64,000 nt of DNA from Zea mays (GCF_902167145.1 NC_050100.1:213708081-213772080), one strand, 5' to 3'; shown: positions 1-10,855, counted from the stretch's first letter. The notes: generated from the letters alone by a model not told the origin. Translations and numbers: made by a program.

Positions 1-1
1 T

Positions 2-976
2 GAATTATTTGTGTGCCAAATATATGTTGATGACATTATATTTGGTAGTACTAATGAAAAATTTTGTGAAGAGTTTAGCAAAGTAATGACGAACAGGTTT
101 GAGATGTCTATGATGGGCGAGCTTAAATACTTCCTGGGATTTCAAGTCAAACAACTCAAGGAAGGTACCTTTCTATGCCAAACTAAATATACTCAAGATA
201 TGCTCAAGAAGTTTGGCATGGAAAAAGCAAAGCACGCCAAGACTCCAATGTCATCAAATGGACATCTCGACCTAAATGAGGAAGGTAAACCTGTAGATCA
301 AAAATTATATAGATCAATGATAGGATCACTGCTTTACTTATGTGCATCTAGGCCTGATATAATGTTGAGTGTTTGTATGTGTGCACGTTTTCAAGCAAAT
401 CCTAAAGACTGCCATCTTGTAGCCGTTAAGAGAATTCTAAGATACTTAGTCCACACCCAAAACCTAGGATTATGGTATCCTAAAGGCTCCTTTTTCGATT
501 TGCTTGGCTATTCTGACTCAGATTATGCCGGTTGCAAAGTAGATCGAAAAAGCACTACTGGGACTTGCCAATTCCTTGGGCGGTACTTAGTGTCATGGAG
601 TTCCAAGAAACAAAATTGTGTTGCACTCTCCACTGCAGAAGCTGAATACATAGCAGCTGGGGCATGTTGTGCACAGTTGCTATGGATGAAGCAAACCCTT
701 AGAGATTTTGGTTGTGAGTTTAACAAAATTCCTCTTTTGTGTGACAATGAGAGTGCCATAAAACTTGCAAACAATCCAGTGCAACACTCTAGAACTAAAC
801 ATATTGACATCAGACACCATTTCTTGAGAGACCATGAAGCCAAAGGAGATATCGAACTATTTCATGTGAGCACCGAAAATCAACTAGCCGATATCTTCAC
901 AAAACCCCTTGATGAGACTAGGTTTTGTTTTCTTAGGAGTGAGCTAAATATCTTGGATTCTCGAAACGTGACTTAA
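2..976 (+). CDS. Copia Pol C-terminus (reverse transcriptase end and RNase H), 5' truncated by window
   Basis: The frame is open to the left edge. It begins just before the RT catalytic YVDD box (residues about 8-11) and continues through the thumb motif KYFLGFQV into RNase H. RNase H landmarks are GYSDSDYAGC near residue 170, STAEAEYIA near 210 and the terminal ADIFTKPLD near 300. No stop or frameshift interrupts this stretch, so the copy looks fairly young. In Ty1/copia elements this region synthesises cDNA and removes the RNA strand. It ends 155 bp before the CCGGTT-rich spacer. The upstream Pol domains (protease, integrase, most of RT) are outside the window. Confidence 0.93.
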   Translation, partial: ELFVCQIYVDDIIFGSTNEKFCEEFSKVMTNRFEMSMMGELKYFLGFQVKQLKEGTFLCQTKYTQDMLKKFGMEKAKHAKTPMSSNGHLDLNEEGKPVDQKLYRSMIGSLLYLCASRPDIMLSVCMCARFQANPKDCHLVAVKRILRYLVHTQNLGLWYPKGSFFDLLGYSDSDYAGCKVDRKSTTGTCQFLGRYLVSWSSKKQNCVALSTAEAEYIAAGACCAQLLWMKQTLRDFGCEFNKIPLLCDNESAIKLANNPVQHSRTKHIDIRHHFLRDHEAKGDIELFHVSTENQLADIFTKPLDETRFCFLRSELNILDSRNVT

Positions 977-1130
977 TAACTAAAATTTTGATCAAATTTG
1001 ATGATTGAAAATTGATTGTTTGAGCAATATGAATTGAGAAATGTCATTTTTATCTCTAAAATATCTCATGTCATATTTGCTAAGTGATATTACAGCCCTT
1101 CCGGGCAATATTTGAAATCTGGTTGAGTAA

Positions 1131-1880
1131 ACCGGCTGAGTAGACCACTCAACCGGTTTCTTCCTGGTGGAAACCGGTTGAACCGGTATAAAAACCGGTT
1201 GAACCGGTTTTGGCCGTCGCGCCGTCAGTCCGCGCGCAGTCTGCGCTGACAGCTGCGCAGTCTGCGCTGTCAGTTTTGCAGTCTGTGCTGTCAGACTGCC
1301 AGGTTTTTCGCGCAGTCAACACTGTTTTCTGCGCGCTTTTACTGCGCCGTTTGACCCGAAACCGGTTGAACCGGTTTTGAAACCGGTTGAACCGGTTTTC
1401 GGTTTTCTGGCGGCCGAGTCCTCTCCTTTTTATACCTCTCCCTCTCTCCTCTTCCCTTCTCAGTCTTGTTTCCAGCCGCCGCCGCCATTTCTGTCTTTCC
1501 TCTTTCCTCTCCAAACTCTCTCGAGCTCTCACCCTTTTGGAAGTGTGGTTGGAGATCCGTTCCTCCCGGCGTATTTCCACCATCTTCCTCCTTCTCGTTG
1601 GGAGATCTTGAACCCCATCTTCGGATCGAGGTATTGTTCTTTGTTATTTTCCTTGTACTCGATCCTACACGTTCTTGATTATCTTATGTATCATTCGTTG
1701 GGTACATTTTAGTTTAAGAGATTGCATCACTTAGACTATCTTCATTGTGTCACAAACACTGTTTGAGATTAGCATTTGATATTGTTCGTTGTAGTTGAAC
1801 CGCTCATATGAACGGTTGAAGTGCATGATTCAATCTCTTATGCGTTTCTTCTCAAACGTGGTTGATCCTTGCTCATCATA
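1131..1880 (+). promoter_or_regulatory. U3-like promoter module and leader between pol and the env-like ORF
   Basis: This stretch resembles the element's own LTR. A segment at 1131-1187 (GGCTGAGTAGACCA, then CTGGTGGAAACCGGTT) aligns with 4809-4863 inside the 3' LTR, and both regions carry repeated AACCGGTTSAACCGGTT palindromes. A TATA-like CTTTTTATACC at about 1427, followed by a CT-rich tract, parallels CTTTATATACCCCC at about 4928 in the LTR. Downstream there is a possible leader intron: donor GAG/GTATTG near 1630 and acceptor CATCATAG near 1881, just before the env-like start. The similarity is visible; a role as internal promoter for the downstream ORF is inference. A decayed LTR insertion is the alternative. 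Confidence 0.55.
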
Positions 1881-1910
1881 GGTTCTATCTCTTATTTCTT
1901 ATTTCTTAGA

Positions 1911-3698
1911 ATGGTGCGTCGAAGGAACCCGTCAGTGGTAGAATCCGACTCATCGGATGAACAGGAGATCCATGGTGGTACCCCTCCTCGCTCTCGATCC
2001 AAGCGAGGGCGCGGATGCGGAAATGTCATGCCGGGTACTGAGGCCTCCGGGTCTCAAAGTGCTCGCGGTCGGACTTCCCGAACTCCCTCCGGTCGGTCTC
2101 GACCTGCGACAAATCCGCAGGCATGGGAGCCTGCAAGTGATGATGACGGTGGGAAGGACGATGAAGTTGATCTTCCCCCGGCGTCGGCTCCTGTGATTCG
2201 CGGCTTGGTGCTCCACCGGGCCGAGGCTCGGCGTGCTGGCAATGAGCCAGTCACGGACTTCACGGCCAGTGGAGGGTCTGCACTTCTCCAGGATCTGCGT
2301 TTCCAAAATCCGGTATTGCGTATTCGCGATGCCAGGATCGATGGAAATCGTTTCTGGACTCTTCACCATGTGGACTTCTATAATTCAGTTATTCTTCCCA
2401 AGAAGCATCAACCCATCCTTCATCAACGGTATATTAACTGGGAAGGTTGTGAAGCAATTGGGGACCCAGAGATGTCACAGGCACTGAGGGCCTGTGAAAG
2501 GAAGCAAATGAAGAACATCATGACATTTCAATATGATTGGAATGATGAAGTGATTGCACAATTTTATTCCACTCTCTGGATAAAGCTTGCTGACGAGGAG
2601 AGCCATTACAACTACCCCTATCTGAACTTCTTCATTGAAGGTAGTTGGTACAAGGTGAGCTATCGTCGATTTGCTCACATTCTTGGTTTTTCTGACGAGG
2701 ATATATCTGGAGACAGGATCAAGATTCATGATTTCCGTCAGCCCACAAGAGATGAAGCCAAGGACCTTCATTTGTCTGAGTCTGGCAAGTATTGGGAGTC
2801 AACCAACATTCATAAGTATTATCGCTATATCAACTCCCTCTGCAGGATGACCCTCATTCCAAAAGGGGGAAATCAGATGAACATCCTTGGGGAGAGCAAG
2901 GTCTTGCTCTCTTTTATGAAACCAAACAGCTCAGAAAGGATTAATGTCTTTGACATGATATGGCAGGAAATTATTCATGCAGCCTGCTTTCCTTTGAAGG
3001 GGTGTCTTCATGCCCCATTCATTATGAAGATGATTGAGGTCGTGACCCAATTCGGATTTGAGAAAGGCACCCGACATCAGTCATACACTCCCTTCTGGAT
3101 TGATCCCAACAATCCAGCTGGGCGTCTCAGGAAAGCTCCCTCCAGTTCTCGTGGTCCTACATCTGCTGGTCCGTCTGCCGGTGCTGGTGCTGCTGCTGCT
3201 GCTGCTGCTGGGGCCTCGCGCTCTTCCCCTGGCCGCGGATCTCCCACACCATGTGGTCGTGGTCGTGGTCGAGGTCGTGGCCGTGGGATGGGTGCCCGCC
3301 TGGCCCACGGGTTTGCGGCCTTCTTCTCCATGTGCCGAAATATTGCTGCAGATGTCCATGAAGTGGCTCGACGTCAGCGGGAGACCGACGACAACCTTCG
3401 TCGTCAAGCTTCTGCTTTGGGTACTCCCTTCGCCCCTCGCTCTCCTGATGTACCGCTTCACCCTCCTCCTCCAGATGTCAATGAGTGGTACCAGCAGGCG
3501 TATGGGGTACCTTTCTCTTCAGCCGATGACGTCGAAGAAGAAGAAACCTATTTTGATGATCCGGAGCAGTTTGACCCACCCCCATATCGCGGGGATCCGG
3601 GTCAATCGTCCTCTTACCCTCCGCCCCAGGACCCGTCTGGCAGTGCTCCTCCTCCGGCCCAGTCTGGAGAGGAACATTTTGCCTACGACCTGGCGTAA
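1911..3698 (+). CDS. Sirevirus env-like / unassigned ORF downstream of pol
   Basis: An uninterrupted ORF lies between pol and the 3' LTR, the place where Sireviruses carry a so-called env-like gene. I start it at the ATG at 1911 (MVRRRNPS); an in-frame ATG at 1869 would precede the inferred leader-intron acceptor. The first 100 residues are basic, Ser/Arg-rich and probably disordered. A globular block rich in Trp and Tyr follows (roughly residues 140-410). The C-terminal third is low complexity: poly-Ala, Gly-Arg repeats near residue 445-460, then Pro-rich acidic sequence. I see no convincing signal peptide or transmembrane helix, so membrane-envelope function is not supported. The globular block resembles proteins often labelled putative plant transposon protein, but I cannot name a domain with confidence. 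Confidence 0.75.
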   Translation: MVRRRNPSVVESDSSDEQEIHGGTPPRSRSKRGRGCGNVMPGTEASGSQSARGRTSRTPSGRSRPATNPQAWEPASDDDGGKDDEVDLPPASAPVIRGLVLHRAEARRAGNEPVTDFTASGGSALLQDLRFQNPVLRIRDARIDGNRFWTLHHVDFYNSVILPKKHQPILHQRYINWEGCEAIGDPEMSQALRACERKQMKNIMTFQYDWNDEVIAQFYSTLWIKLADEESHYNYPYLNFFIEGSWYKVSYRRFAHILGFSDEDISGDRIKIHDFRQPTRDEAKDLHLSESGKYWESTNIHKYYRYINSLCRMTLIPKGGNQMNILGESKVLLSFMKPNSSERINVFDMIWQEIIHAACFPLKGCLHAPFIMKMIEVVTQFGFEKGTRHQSYTPFWIDPNNPAGRLRKAPSSSRGPTSAGPSAGAGAAAAAAAGASRSSPGRGSPTPCGRGRGRGRGRGMGARLAHGFAAFFSMCRNIAADVHEVARRQRETDDNLRRQASALGTPFAPRSPDVPLHPPPPDVNEWYQQAYGVPFSSADDVEEEETYFDDPEQFDPPPYRGDPGQSSSYPPPQDPSGSAPPPAQSGEEHFAYDLA

Positions 3699-3778
3699 CA
3701 CCTCTTTGCTCCTCATCAACCTCCTCCCCATTGGTGATCCTTGGATTGTCGCGTCTCTCTCTCTTTTTGGTTCTTGGT

Positions 3779-4199
3779 GCCAAAAAGGGGGAGAACGTTT
3801 ATTATTCAGTACTTTATTATGAACACTTGGTCTGTAATAACTATTGGCTGCATGCATGGCTTGAAAGCCATAAACACTTGATGATGTGATGAGACGAGCT
3901 CTCATTATTGTAATAGCGGTAGAACTTTTTCATATCATATGCTATGCAATGATGAGCTTGAATGTGCTTTTACTCTTTATATTCAATTATGTTTCATATC
4001 TTGTGTATGGTGTTAATTGTTCTCTCTCTCTAAATATGTTGCCAATTGACATATCAAGTCAATGTTAATATCGCAAAACTCATGCACATATTTAGGGGGA
4101 GCTACACATACGCAAAAGATTTTATATCGCTATTTGCAACTTTTAATTATTATTTCCATTCCAGTTTGTTTTGGCATCAATCACCAAAAAGGGGGAGAT
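3779..4199 (+). promoter_or_regulatory. Multiple polypurine tracts of the Sirevirus
   Basis: AAAAAGGGGGAG occurs at about 3783, TTAGGGGGAGC at about 4091, and the terminal tract AAAAAGGGGGAGAT at 4186-4199 touches the LTR. Polypurine tracts prime plus-strand DNA synthesis; serial copies upstream of the 3' LTR are a known Sirevirus signature. Only the last copy is placed to define the LTR edge. Confidence 0.85.
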
Positions 4200-5689
4200 T
4201 GTAAGTGCAATCAACCCCAATTAAGGGTTTTGGTGATTAATGACAAAACAAACTGAGATTCTAACAAGTTTGCTCCTAGTATGTACACAGTATTTCTACA
4301 GACAGGAGAAGCACAGATCCTACGAGAATAAAAGTATAAAGCACAGCGGATTTAAAATTCCACATCATATGGCGTGCTCCAAGTGCTATGAAACAAAGGC
4401 GGTGCTAAGTTTATAATTCTTGAGTCATAGGAATCGCCGTACAATTAAGAGGGATCCGCGACGGTTAAGTAAGTGGTGAAACGAGCCAAGTTCAATTCTT
4501 CTGAAAACTCCGTTGAGATCATTTTTTTCACAGATCATGAATGCTCTTGAGAAAAACAAATTTCACTTCCCTCAAAGTCCCTCCCTTTGTTCTCTTCAAA
4601 ATTCTCAAAGTTTGGTTTCAGCCCCCAAAACCGGTTCAACCGGTCCTGAAACCGGTTCAACCGGTTTTTGGTACTGTTCACCCTGCCACCTCTGCTCTGA
4701 CCTGTCTGACAGTCAGAGCTGTCAGAAAAGTCGCAGCAGATATTTTTCTGAAACCGGTTGAGCCGAAATTTGACCCTACTCAGCCGGTTTTGAAACCGGT
4801 CCAGTGTCCGGCTGAGTAGACCAGTGGACCGGGATCCCCCTGGTAGAAACCGGTTCAACCGGTTTGAAAACCGGTTCAACCGGTTTTTACCCACTTTCTC
4901 CCAACGGCTGCCAGCTTTTGGGGGATCCTTTATATACCCCCTCACACTCTCTCTCTCATTTACTTCGGCCTCTCCCACGAATCTTTGGCTGACCAACCCT
5001 CAAACAAGAGCATTCACTTCACCTCTCACACCCGCAATCGCATCTCCTTCAATCATTTGAAGGACCCTTGGTGTGAGGTGAACTCGATCGAACTCGCTGT
5101 CAATTTCATCTCGATTCTCCCATTCTCTTGTTCTTGAGCTCGTTGCAAACTTAACCGTGTGCGGATTTGTTACTCTTGTAACCTCGTGTTCCTTGACGGT
5201 TAGAGGTTGCTTGGGAGTCTCCAAATTTGTGGACGACCCCAAGAAGTTTGTATCACCCGCTCCTTGAGCAGATTTGAGAAGAGATTGCCTTGACCTTTGT
5301 GGTCGGCTTGTGGAGGATTAGGGTTGGAAAAGACCCGGCCCTTTGTGGGTTCCTCAACGAGGAGTAGGACACCTTTGTGGTGGTGCCGAACCTCGGGTTA
5401 TATCGCGTGTTCTTGTGTGTTCTTGTTAAGCACTTCATATTCGGTGGTTGGTTCATATTATTCATTTAAGTAGTTCTTGTGTAGGGCAAATCTTTAGCTA
5501 TTTTCTTTACTACTTCGCATTTGTTCAATAGATTATTAAATTTAAGTTGAGTGGGTTCAAACTTGTTCAGTTGTGATTAAAATCGACTGAACCGGTTTGC
5601 ACCTGTGCAACTTTAATTTAACCTATTTCGAAGTTTTTAGTGAAAATTTTCAGGTGTAGCCTATTCACCCCCCCTCTAGGCTACTTTCA
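4200..5689 (+). repeat. 3' LTR of the Sirevirus
   Basis: It starts TGTAAGTGCAATCAACCCC directly after the polypurine tract and ends CTAGGCTACTTTCA, giving TG...CA ends and a length of 1490 bp. U3 holds several copies of the palindrome AACCGGTTCAACCGGTT between about 4630 and 4890. A TATA-like CTTTATATACC lies at about 4928 with a CT-rich initiator region. The end contains the CACCCCCCCTCTAGGC stretch typical of Sirevirus LTR ends, also seen inverted in the second Sirevirus at 29940. The flanking five bases are CTAGG; the partner duplication is outside the window. Confidence 0.88.
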
Positions 5690-5756
5690 CTAGGATAGCA
5701 CGTCCTATAAACAGTGTTGTGTATAGAAATATCTACAGTACTATAGGTATTATATC

Positions 5757-6266
5757 TAGTGATGACAACGGGGATTTTCCCATAGGGAAATGGCTCCCCA
5801 TCTCCGTCTCCACGGAGAGAAAATTCTCCATCCCCGTCCCCGCGAATGATCACGGGAGAGCGTTTTTCTCTCATCCCGTCCCCGTCGGGGGAATTTATCC
5901 CCATGGGGAAACCCGCAGGGAATCTGTTTCCCTAGAAGTACAATATTTAAAGATAAATTTAAATTGGTTATACCAAATTAATAGAAATTTAACAAATAAG
6001 ATTGAAAATTACAAAAGATATCTACTTTAGAGTTTAGTTTGTTATTTTATAATATGACATGCACTGAGTTTTTACTATAATTTTAACAAATAAATCTATT
6101 AATTTAGATAAAAAGTTTCGTAGGGCGGGTACACGGGGAACGGGGACGGACGGGGATCAAATTTTCCTCAATTAGATCCCTGCGGACTAAATTAGTCCCA
6201 TAACCGTTCCCTAATAGGGGAATTCCCCGCGGAGAATCGGGGATCGGGTCCCCATTGTCATCTCTA
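5757..6266. mobile_element. Non-autonomous hAT element (510 bp)
   Basis: The terminal inverted repeats are TAGTGATGACAACGGGGA on the left and, read inverted, TAGAGATGACAATGGGGA on the right. They are flanked by a perfect 8-bp target duplication, ATTATATC, at 5749-5756 and 6267-6274. GC-rich subterminal GGGGA repeats surround an AT-rich core with no coding capacity. An 8-bp duplication with TAG-type ends is established for the hAT superfamily. The ends resemble those of the large hAT at 28270, so a related transposase may have moved it. Confidence 0.92.
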
Positions 6267-7500
6267 ATTATATCATTAAATTCAAAAAACTTTAAAGTCT
6301 AAGTGGCTAGAAGAAGAATATTAGTTTCTACTAGTATGAGGTTGTGAGTTTGAGTATCTGCTATGATAATTTTTAATATATTTTTTCTAAAATCAAATAT
6401 GGGCCTGACATGCTTTGGGTTGGCGCGACACGTTTAACTAGCCATCTGGTAAGTATTAAATAAAATATTAGCATACAATTAGCATACAATGACTATATAA
6501 AAACGAACAATACATATATTACTGTCGTACTTTATATCTCAGAAATTCTTTAACAACATTATCGCTAGATCTGCGCCACCGCCTAGGTGACTGGCGAGTC
6601 GGAGCCCAACAGGATGACCTGATCGAGGTCTTCTAGGTTCTCTAGCGATGCATAAGAATCTAGGTGAGGGAGGCGGAGTTGAGGAAAGATATGGAAATTG
6701 GGATTGATAAACGACGTCAACAGGAAGGATGAGAACTAGACTATGCAGTCACGTATTGCATGGCGACGAAGAGTCACGACATGCAACAAATATGGCTTAT
6801 TATCTCGTTGTTAGGTGAGACATGTAGGAAAATAGATCTACGCTGCAGCGGCAGCGACTGACCTCCTCTGTGGCAATGTGAAAGAATATGGATGAGGGAT
6901 CAAGGAGAACACATCGCCTCTTCCTACTCTTACTTAGCTGTTCAGGATGAGATATATGGAAAATAGATCTACGTCACGGCGGTGATGACTGGCGAGTTGG
7001 AGGCCATCAGGATGGACTGCTCGAAGTCCTCTATGGCAATGAGAAAGAATATGGGTGGTGGAGGCGGAGACGAGAAAAGAGAGTAAGTGTTGGGGATTAA
7101 TAAACGACGACAACAAGGAAGAGGGGGAAGAAACACTTGTGGTTGTTGCTTGGTTAATGCAAAAGATAAGACTTATCTATGTTAGGCGAGACATTGAGGA
7201 GAAAAATAGATATGCACATTTTGGATATGACCGACGACGGTGGAAACTCGTGAGATATAAATATAAAGATGTTGGAATACGTGGTAGATTAGAAAGAAGT
7301 ATAAGAACTTTTTTGCAAAAGGAACGATGGTGAAAACTAGGAAAACTAGTGATTTATAGAAATAGATAAATAAAGTTTTAGGGCATGATTGATTTCAACA
7401 TCTACAGACGGCTCCTAGTCGAACATACGTTCTTAGAGGGTGTTTTGTCTCCCTCACTGAAGTTTAGTTCGTGTCACATCAAATGTTTGAATATTAATTA
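6267..7500. repeat. Degenerate tandem repeat region, no gene
   Basis: Three related blocks begin near 6566, 6832 and 6963. Each opens with AGATCTRCG and continues with a CTGGCGAGTYGGAG-type motif in two of them. The longest pair is offset by about 395 bp and includes GATTRATAAACGACG at about 6700 and 7095. Short ORFs here are broken and show no protein family signature. I take this as decayed local duplication of unknown origin. Confidence 0.5.
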
Positions 7501-7813
7501 GGTCATGTATAGTGGAGAGACTTCAAGACGGTTCTCCATGCATAAGAGACAACTAAGAGACTCTACTATACAATGGAATATCTATTAATGTAGTCTATTA
7601 ATAAATTATTAATACATAAGCTAATGCGCATGTAGAGCATCGGATTGATATAACAAACCGCATATTCGTACAAGGGAAGTGAAGACGTCTATTACTACTT
7701 AGGTTACGAGCTAGGGACGTCTCTTCATAGAGAGACGACTCCATGAACTTTTTGCAAATACCCCTTTAGACCCCTCGAGAGACTCTATATTAAACACACT
7801 ATTGTACATGCCC
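7501..7813. mobile_element. PIF/Harbinger-like MITE with GGKCATGTAYAGTGG ends
   Basis: The left end GGTCATGTATAGTGG and inverted right end GGGCATGTACAATAG are flanked by TTA on both sides (7498-7500, 7814-7816). The 313-bp element is the same family as the one at 14383-14687, sharing internal blocks such as GGTTCTCCA and AGAGACAACTAAGAGACT. A 3-bp TTA/TAA duplication is characteristic of PIF/Harbinger (Tourist-like) MITEs. Confidence 0.85.
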
Positions 7814-7884
7814 TTATGAGTATTGGATATAGGCGTCGAGCGTTCTAGTACTATGAATATTATTATGGCTTGTAGAACCCTGAC

Positions 7885-8148
7885 GTCGCTGCACGGTACT
7901 CCAAGTATAAGACACAACTAAAACACAATATAATACAATGGATATGTCTAAAACCTTTGTCTTACTATATTCATTGCACCAATCAGAGCATTCAGTAAAT
8001 TAAATTGACCAATCAGCTAGTCCCCTGTCTCGAGTATAGAGCCAAGACACAGTGTTTTTGTCAAGATACATGTCTTGAGTTTTTTTACAATTACCTACTT
8101 AGAAACACTCGAAGATACATATCGAGACACTCATTGTACATGCTCCTA
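7885..8148. mobile_element. Truncated MITE related to the 7501 family
   Basis: The right end ATTGTACATGCTCC matches the terminal repeat of the neighbouring MITE family. The interior (AGACACAACTAAAACAC, then ATACAATGGATATGTCT) parallels their left halves. A matching left terminal repeat is not present, so this copy appears 5' truncated. No target duplication can be assigned. Confidence 0.45.
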
Positions 8149-8685
8149 GGTTAACTCCAATTGTTCACTAAAAACAACTTTCTAAACTCATGTTTAGCAA
8201 GTAGCTAAATAGCTATTGGAAGTGAAAAATAACTTGGTCTTCAATAGTTTCTAATATTTAGTTACTAATTCAATTTTGAATCTAGTTTTGACAACTCGCT
8301 TTCGTTGGATCTGGCTAGCGACGAAGTCAGGAGTAGAGAATGTCGAGAGCGGAGGACAAGACCGTGGGCAGCGATGGTCGGAGAAAAAGATTGTGTCATA
8401 TGCGTCGGACCTGTTGGACTCGCTGCTCAGGAAAGCAGGAAAAAGAGAGTTGGATCTGGCTACCTGGCTGCGCGAAAAAGATAAAAAAAGAGCACGCAAG
8501 TGTAAAGAAATTGTTGTCAACTGCATTTAGGCAGTTTCTATCCGATTGTCAAACTTAGAGAGTAAATGATGTTAAATAACAACTAACTAAATTTAGCAAG
8601 TCTATTTAGAGAACTATTAAAGACGTATTTTCACTTCTTAAATTTAAGATCTAGGGAGTTATTTTGAGAATAATTGAAGTTACTC
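8149..8685. mobile_element. MITE-like element with GAGTAACTTCAATTATT-type inverted ends
   Basis: The left end GGTTAACTCCAATTGTT and the inverted right end GAGTAACTTCAATTATT can be aligned, and both ends continue into TTAGCAAGT-type subterminal blocks. The centre (8270-8530) is GC-richer and holds a short ORF without recognisable family. A 3-bp flank (CTA versus TTA) is imperfect. The call rests on the inverted ends only. Confidence 0.5.
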
Positions 8686-8828
8686 TTATGAGATTAATAA
8701 ATTGATCTCGCTATATCCGGCACACGTGGAGGCCCGTCTCCAGCATCAATCGCATGCAAAGGCAATACGAGGAAAGAGAAGCCGATATGGAGAGGACTGG
8801 GGTACGTGCGAGGGCAGCGTTCTCCTTA

Positions 8829-8964
8829 AGGCTTGTTCGGTTATTTTCAATCCATATGGATTGAAGGGGATTAATACGGATTGTGAGGGATTTTGACTTG
8901 CTAGAGATTGAAACCCCTCAATCCCCCTCAATCCATATGGATTGGGGTAGAATCGTACAAGCCC
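8829..8964. mobile_element. Short MITE with RGGCTTGT ends
   Basis: The left end is AGGCTTGTTCGG and the inverted right end GGGCTTGTACGA, with TTA flanks at 8826-8828 and 8965-8967. The 136-bp body contains CAATCCATATGGATTG palindromes. Similar short elements with GGGCTTGT- or GGGCTAGT-type ends recur at 10585, 14064 and 59094. Confidence 0.75.
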
Positions 8965-8967
8965 TTA

Positions 8968-10435
8968 GTGGTGACGTGACTGGAGACGCATACGGAATCG
9001 AAGGCCTGACTGACTGCACCAAAACCAAACAGGTCCTGTTTGACTCAGTATTAGAAATGTAGATGAGACTTGGCGATTGGCGTTGCCCTGTACTAGAGCA
9101 TATAACGATAAGAGAGGGTATTTCTGATGTGTGACTGACTGATGATAGACTTTAACTTGGTCAGTAAACTCTGACCGGCCTAGCTAGTGCTGTCGCGTGC
9201 AAACATTTCATGACTTCATCAGGTTGCTGATCTCATAAAGCAAACATGCAAAGTTAAATGCGTTTAAAAAGCCCCAAGTAACGATCAGAAAAAGGCTTTG
9301 TTGTAATGGTCGGTAGGGAGGGGAGGGGAAGCCCGGTCTTGGGGGGTCAAATTTGAAGTAAGGAAAAGGTGCTTTTCTCTCAAACTCTCAGTTTAACTTT
9401 GATAAGTATTTCTTTGATTTCAAGGGCCGCATTTCAGTTTGGTCAGTCTCTCCTACTGGACTAGACGATTCTTTTTGAGGTTGAGGGCTTTTCAGGTATT
9501 TCACCTTTTGAACGACGTTCGAATAACGTCAAATCGATCTACAGTCTATTTTTGCGCGTATGTATACCGTGTTCACTAGGCCTGGAAATGGATGTATGGA
9601 AATCTGAATTTTTCGTATTCGTATTCGCTAAAACCGCTAATATAGATATCTGTATTCATGTTCAATTTCAATAGGGATGTCAAATAGATGTATCTGAATT
9701 CGATTTATAGTACTTTTCTCTATTCGATTCCATATCCGTATTCGAAAAAACCATGAAACATCACATATCCGTATCCTTGAAAAAATATGTTCGATGAAAC
9801 CATTTAAAACTTAATTTTATTACTAATTACAAATGATTTTAAGTTTAATAATATATTAGGAAAATGGTTTATACCATTTCAAATATTAAAAATATTTATA
9901 AGATCAATAAATAAATATATCAACCTTATATTTCTAGTGATATTCAATAATAAAATTCAATAAATTTCATAAGCATTCAACTATAACTCTCCACTTTATG
10001 AATATAGTGAACACATCTCAACTAAGTTTCATAAACATTCAACTATAACTCTCAACTTTACAATATATAAATAAATTTCTTCATGTTTTCATTTAAGTTT
10101 TGGTACACACATTTATATAGGGTATTCATTCATTTTAGAATGGAAAGTTTGTTTTTCTTGGTACATTTACTATTTTATATCAATGTCGCTTATTAAATAT
10201 CACGTGTTGTTGTTTACGTTTTGTTACATGACTCGATAGTTTAAGAATATTATTTGTATAGTTTTGTTGACTTGGATATGGGGAATCACGAGAAATCTAC
10301 TTTAATTTAAGTTTGTTTTGACTATCTATTAACTATCTATAAACATCAGAACAATTTCGATCCCGAGTGCATCCTTCTCTCCGATTGGAACAATGCATGA
10401 ACTGGAGGATCTTTAGGCACTTCCACTATGGCATA
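8968..10435. other. Intergenic, with a partial hAT-like end near 9578
   Basis: At about 9578 TAGGCCTGGAAATGGATG, followed by ATTCGTATTCG repeats and, at 9672, TAGGGATGTCAAATAGATG, resembles the left end and subterminal repeats of hAT elements with TAGGGATGTCAAATGG termini. No matching right end or 8-bp duplication was found, so it is at best a fragment. The rest is AT-rich sequence without genes. The segment AAACATTTCATGACTTCATC at about 9201 is similar to 13690. Confidence 0.35.
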
Positions 10436-10673
10436 GGGGTGTTTGGTTCCTTTAGTCATCCTCCTAAACATTAGGACCTAAACTTTAGTCCCTATAATTG
10501 CGATTTGAGAGGGCTCTTTTAGTCATATTGTTTGGCAGTTTATGGACTAAAAGTGATAGGAGGTGGGAACGAAACACCCTCTTAGAGCTTGTTTGGGGGC
10601 AAATGGATTGGAGGATATTGAAGGGCTAAAATTTCCCTTTAGCCCCTTCATCCCTTTGCTCCCAAAGAAGCCC
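10436..10673. mobile_element. Two adjacent short MITEs
   Basis: The first, about 10436-10581, has ends GGGGTGTTTGGTTCC and, inverted, GAGGGTGTTTCGTTCC, with no clear duplication. The second, 10585-10673, has ends GAGCTTGTTTGGG and, inverted, GGGCTTCTTTGGG, flanked by TTA at 10582-10584 and 10674-10676. Neither encodes protein. Confidence 0.65.
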
Positions 10674-10855
10674 TTAGTCTTATTATCTGCATCTTCCTTT
10701 CCCTAGATTGCATTGATGAGATAAACACACACACACATCGGTCACCAAAGAAGAATTCATTATAGTTGTCGTTATTAACAAATATTATACAGGACGAGAA
10801 GTTATAATCAAGTAAATATTTTGATTCTAAAAGAGATTAAAACTCTCAGAATTTA

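Larger units (their letters stand above)
1..5689 (+). mobile_element. Sirevirus-type Ty1/copia LTR retrotransposon, 3' part
   Basis: The window opens inside the pol gene of a plus-strand copia element and runs through its 3' LTR. In order one sees the RT/RNase H end of pol, a spacer rich in CCGGTT palindromes, a 600-residue ORF in the env-like position, several AAAGGGGGAG polypurine tracts and a TG...CA LTR. An ORF between pol and the 3' LTR, repeated polypurine tracts and palindromes in the LTR are established hallmarks of the plant Sirevirus genus. The 5' LTR, gag and most of pol lie outside the window, so target duplication and LTR divergence cannot be judged; the five bases after the element are CTAGG. 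Assignment to a named maize family (Giepum, Jienv, Ji or Opie type) is not attempted. Confidence 0.9.

Noticed and set aside
1149..1583. Minus-strand ORF of 144 residues rich in Arg/Glu and NRFNRF-type repeats
   Set aside because: It is the translation of CCGGTT palindromes and CT-rich promoter sequence of the Sirevirus, not a protein.
1911..3698. True viral-type envelope protein
   Set aside because: No signal peptide, membrane anchor or cleavage-site pattern seen; kept as env-like by position only.
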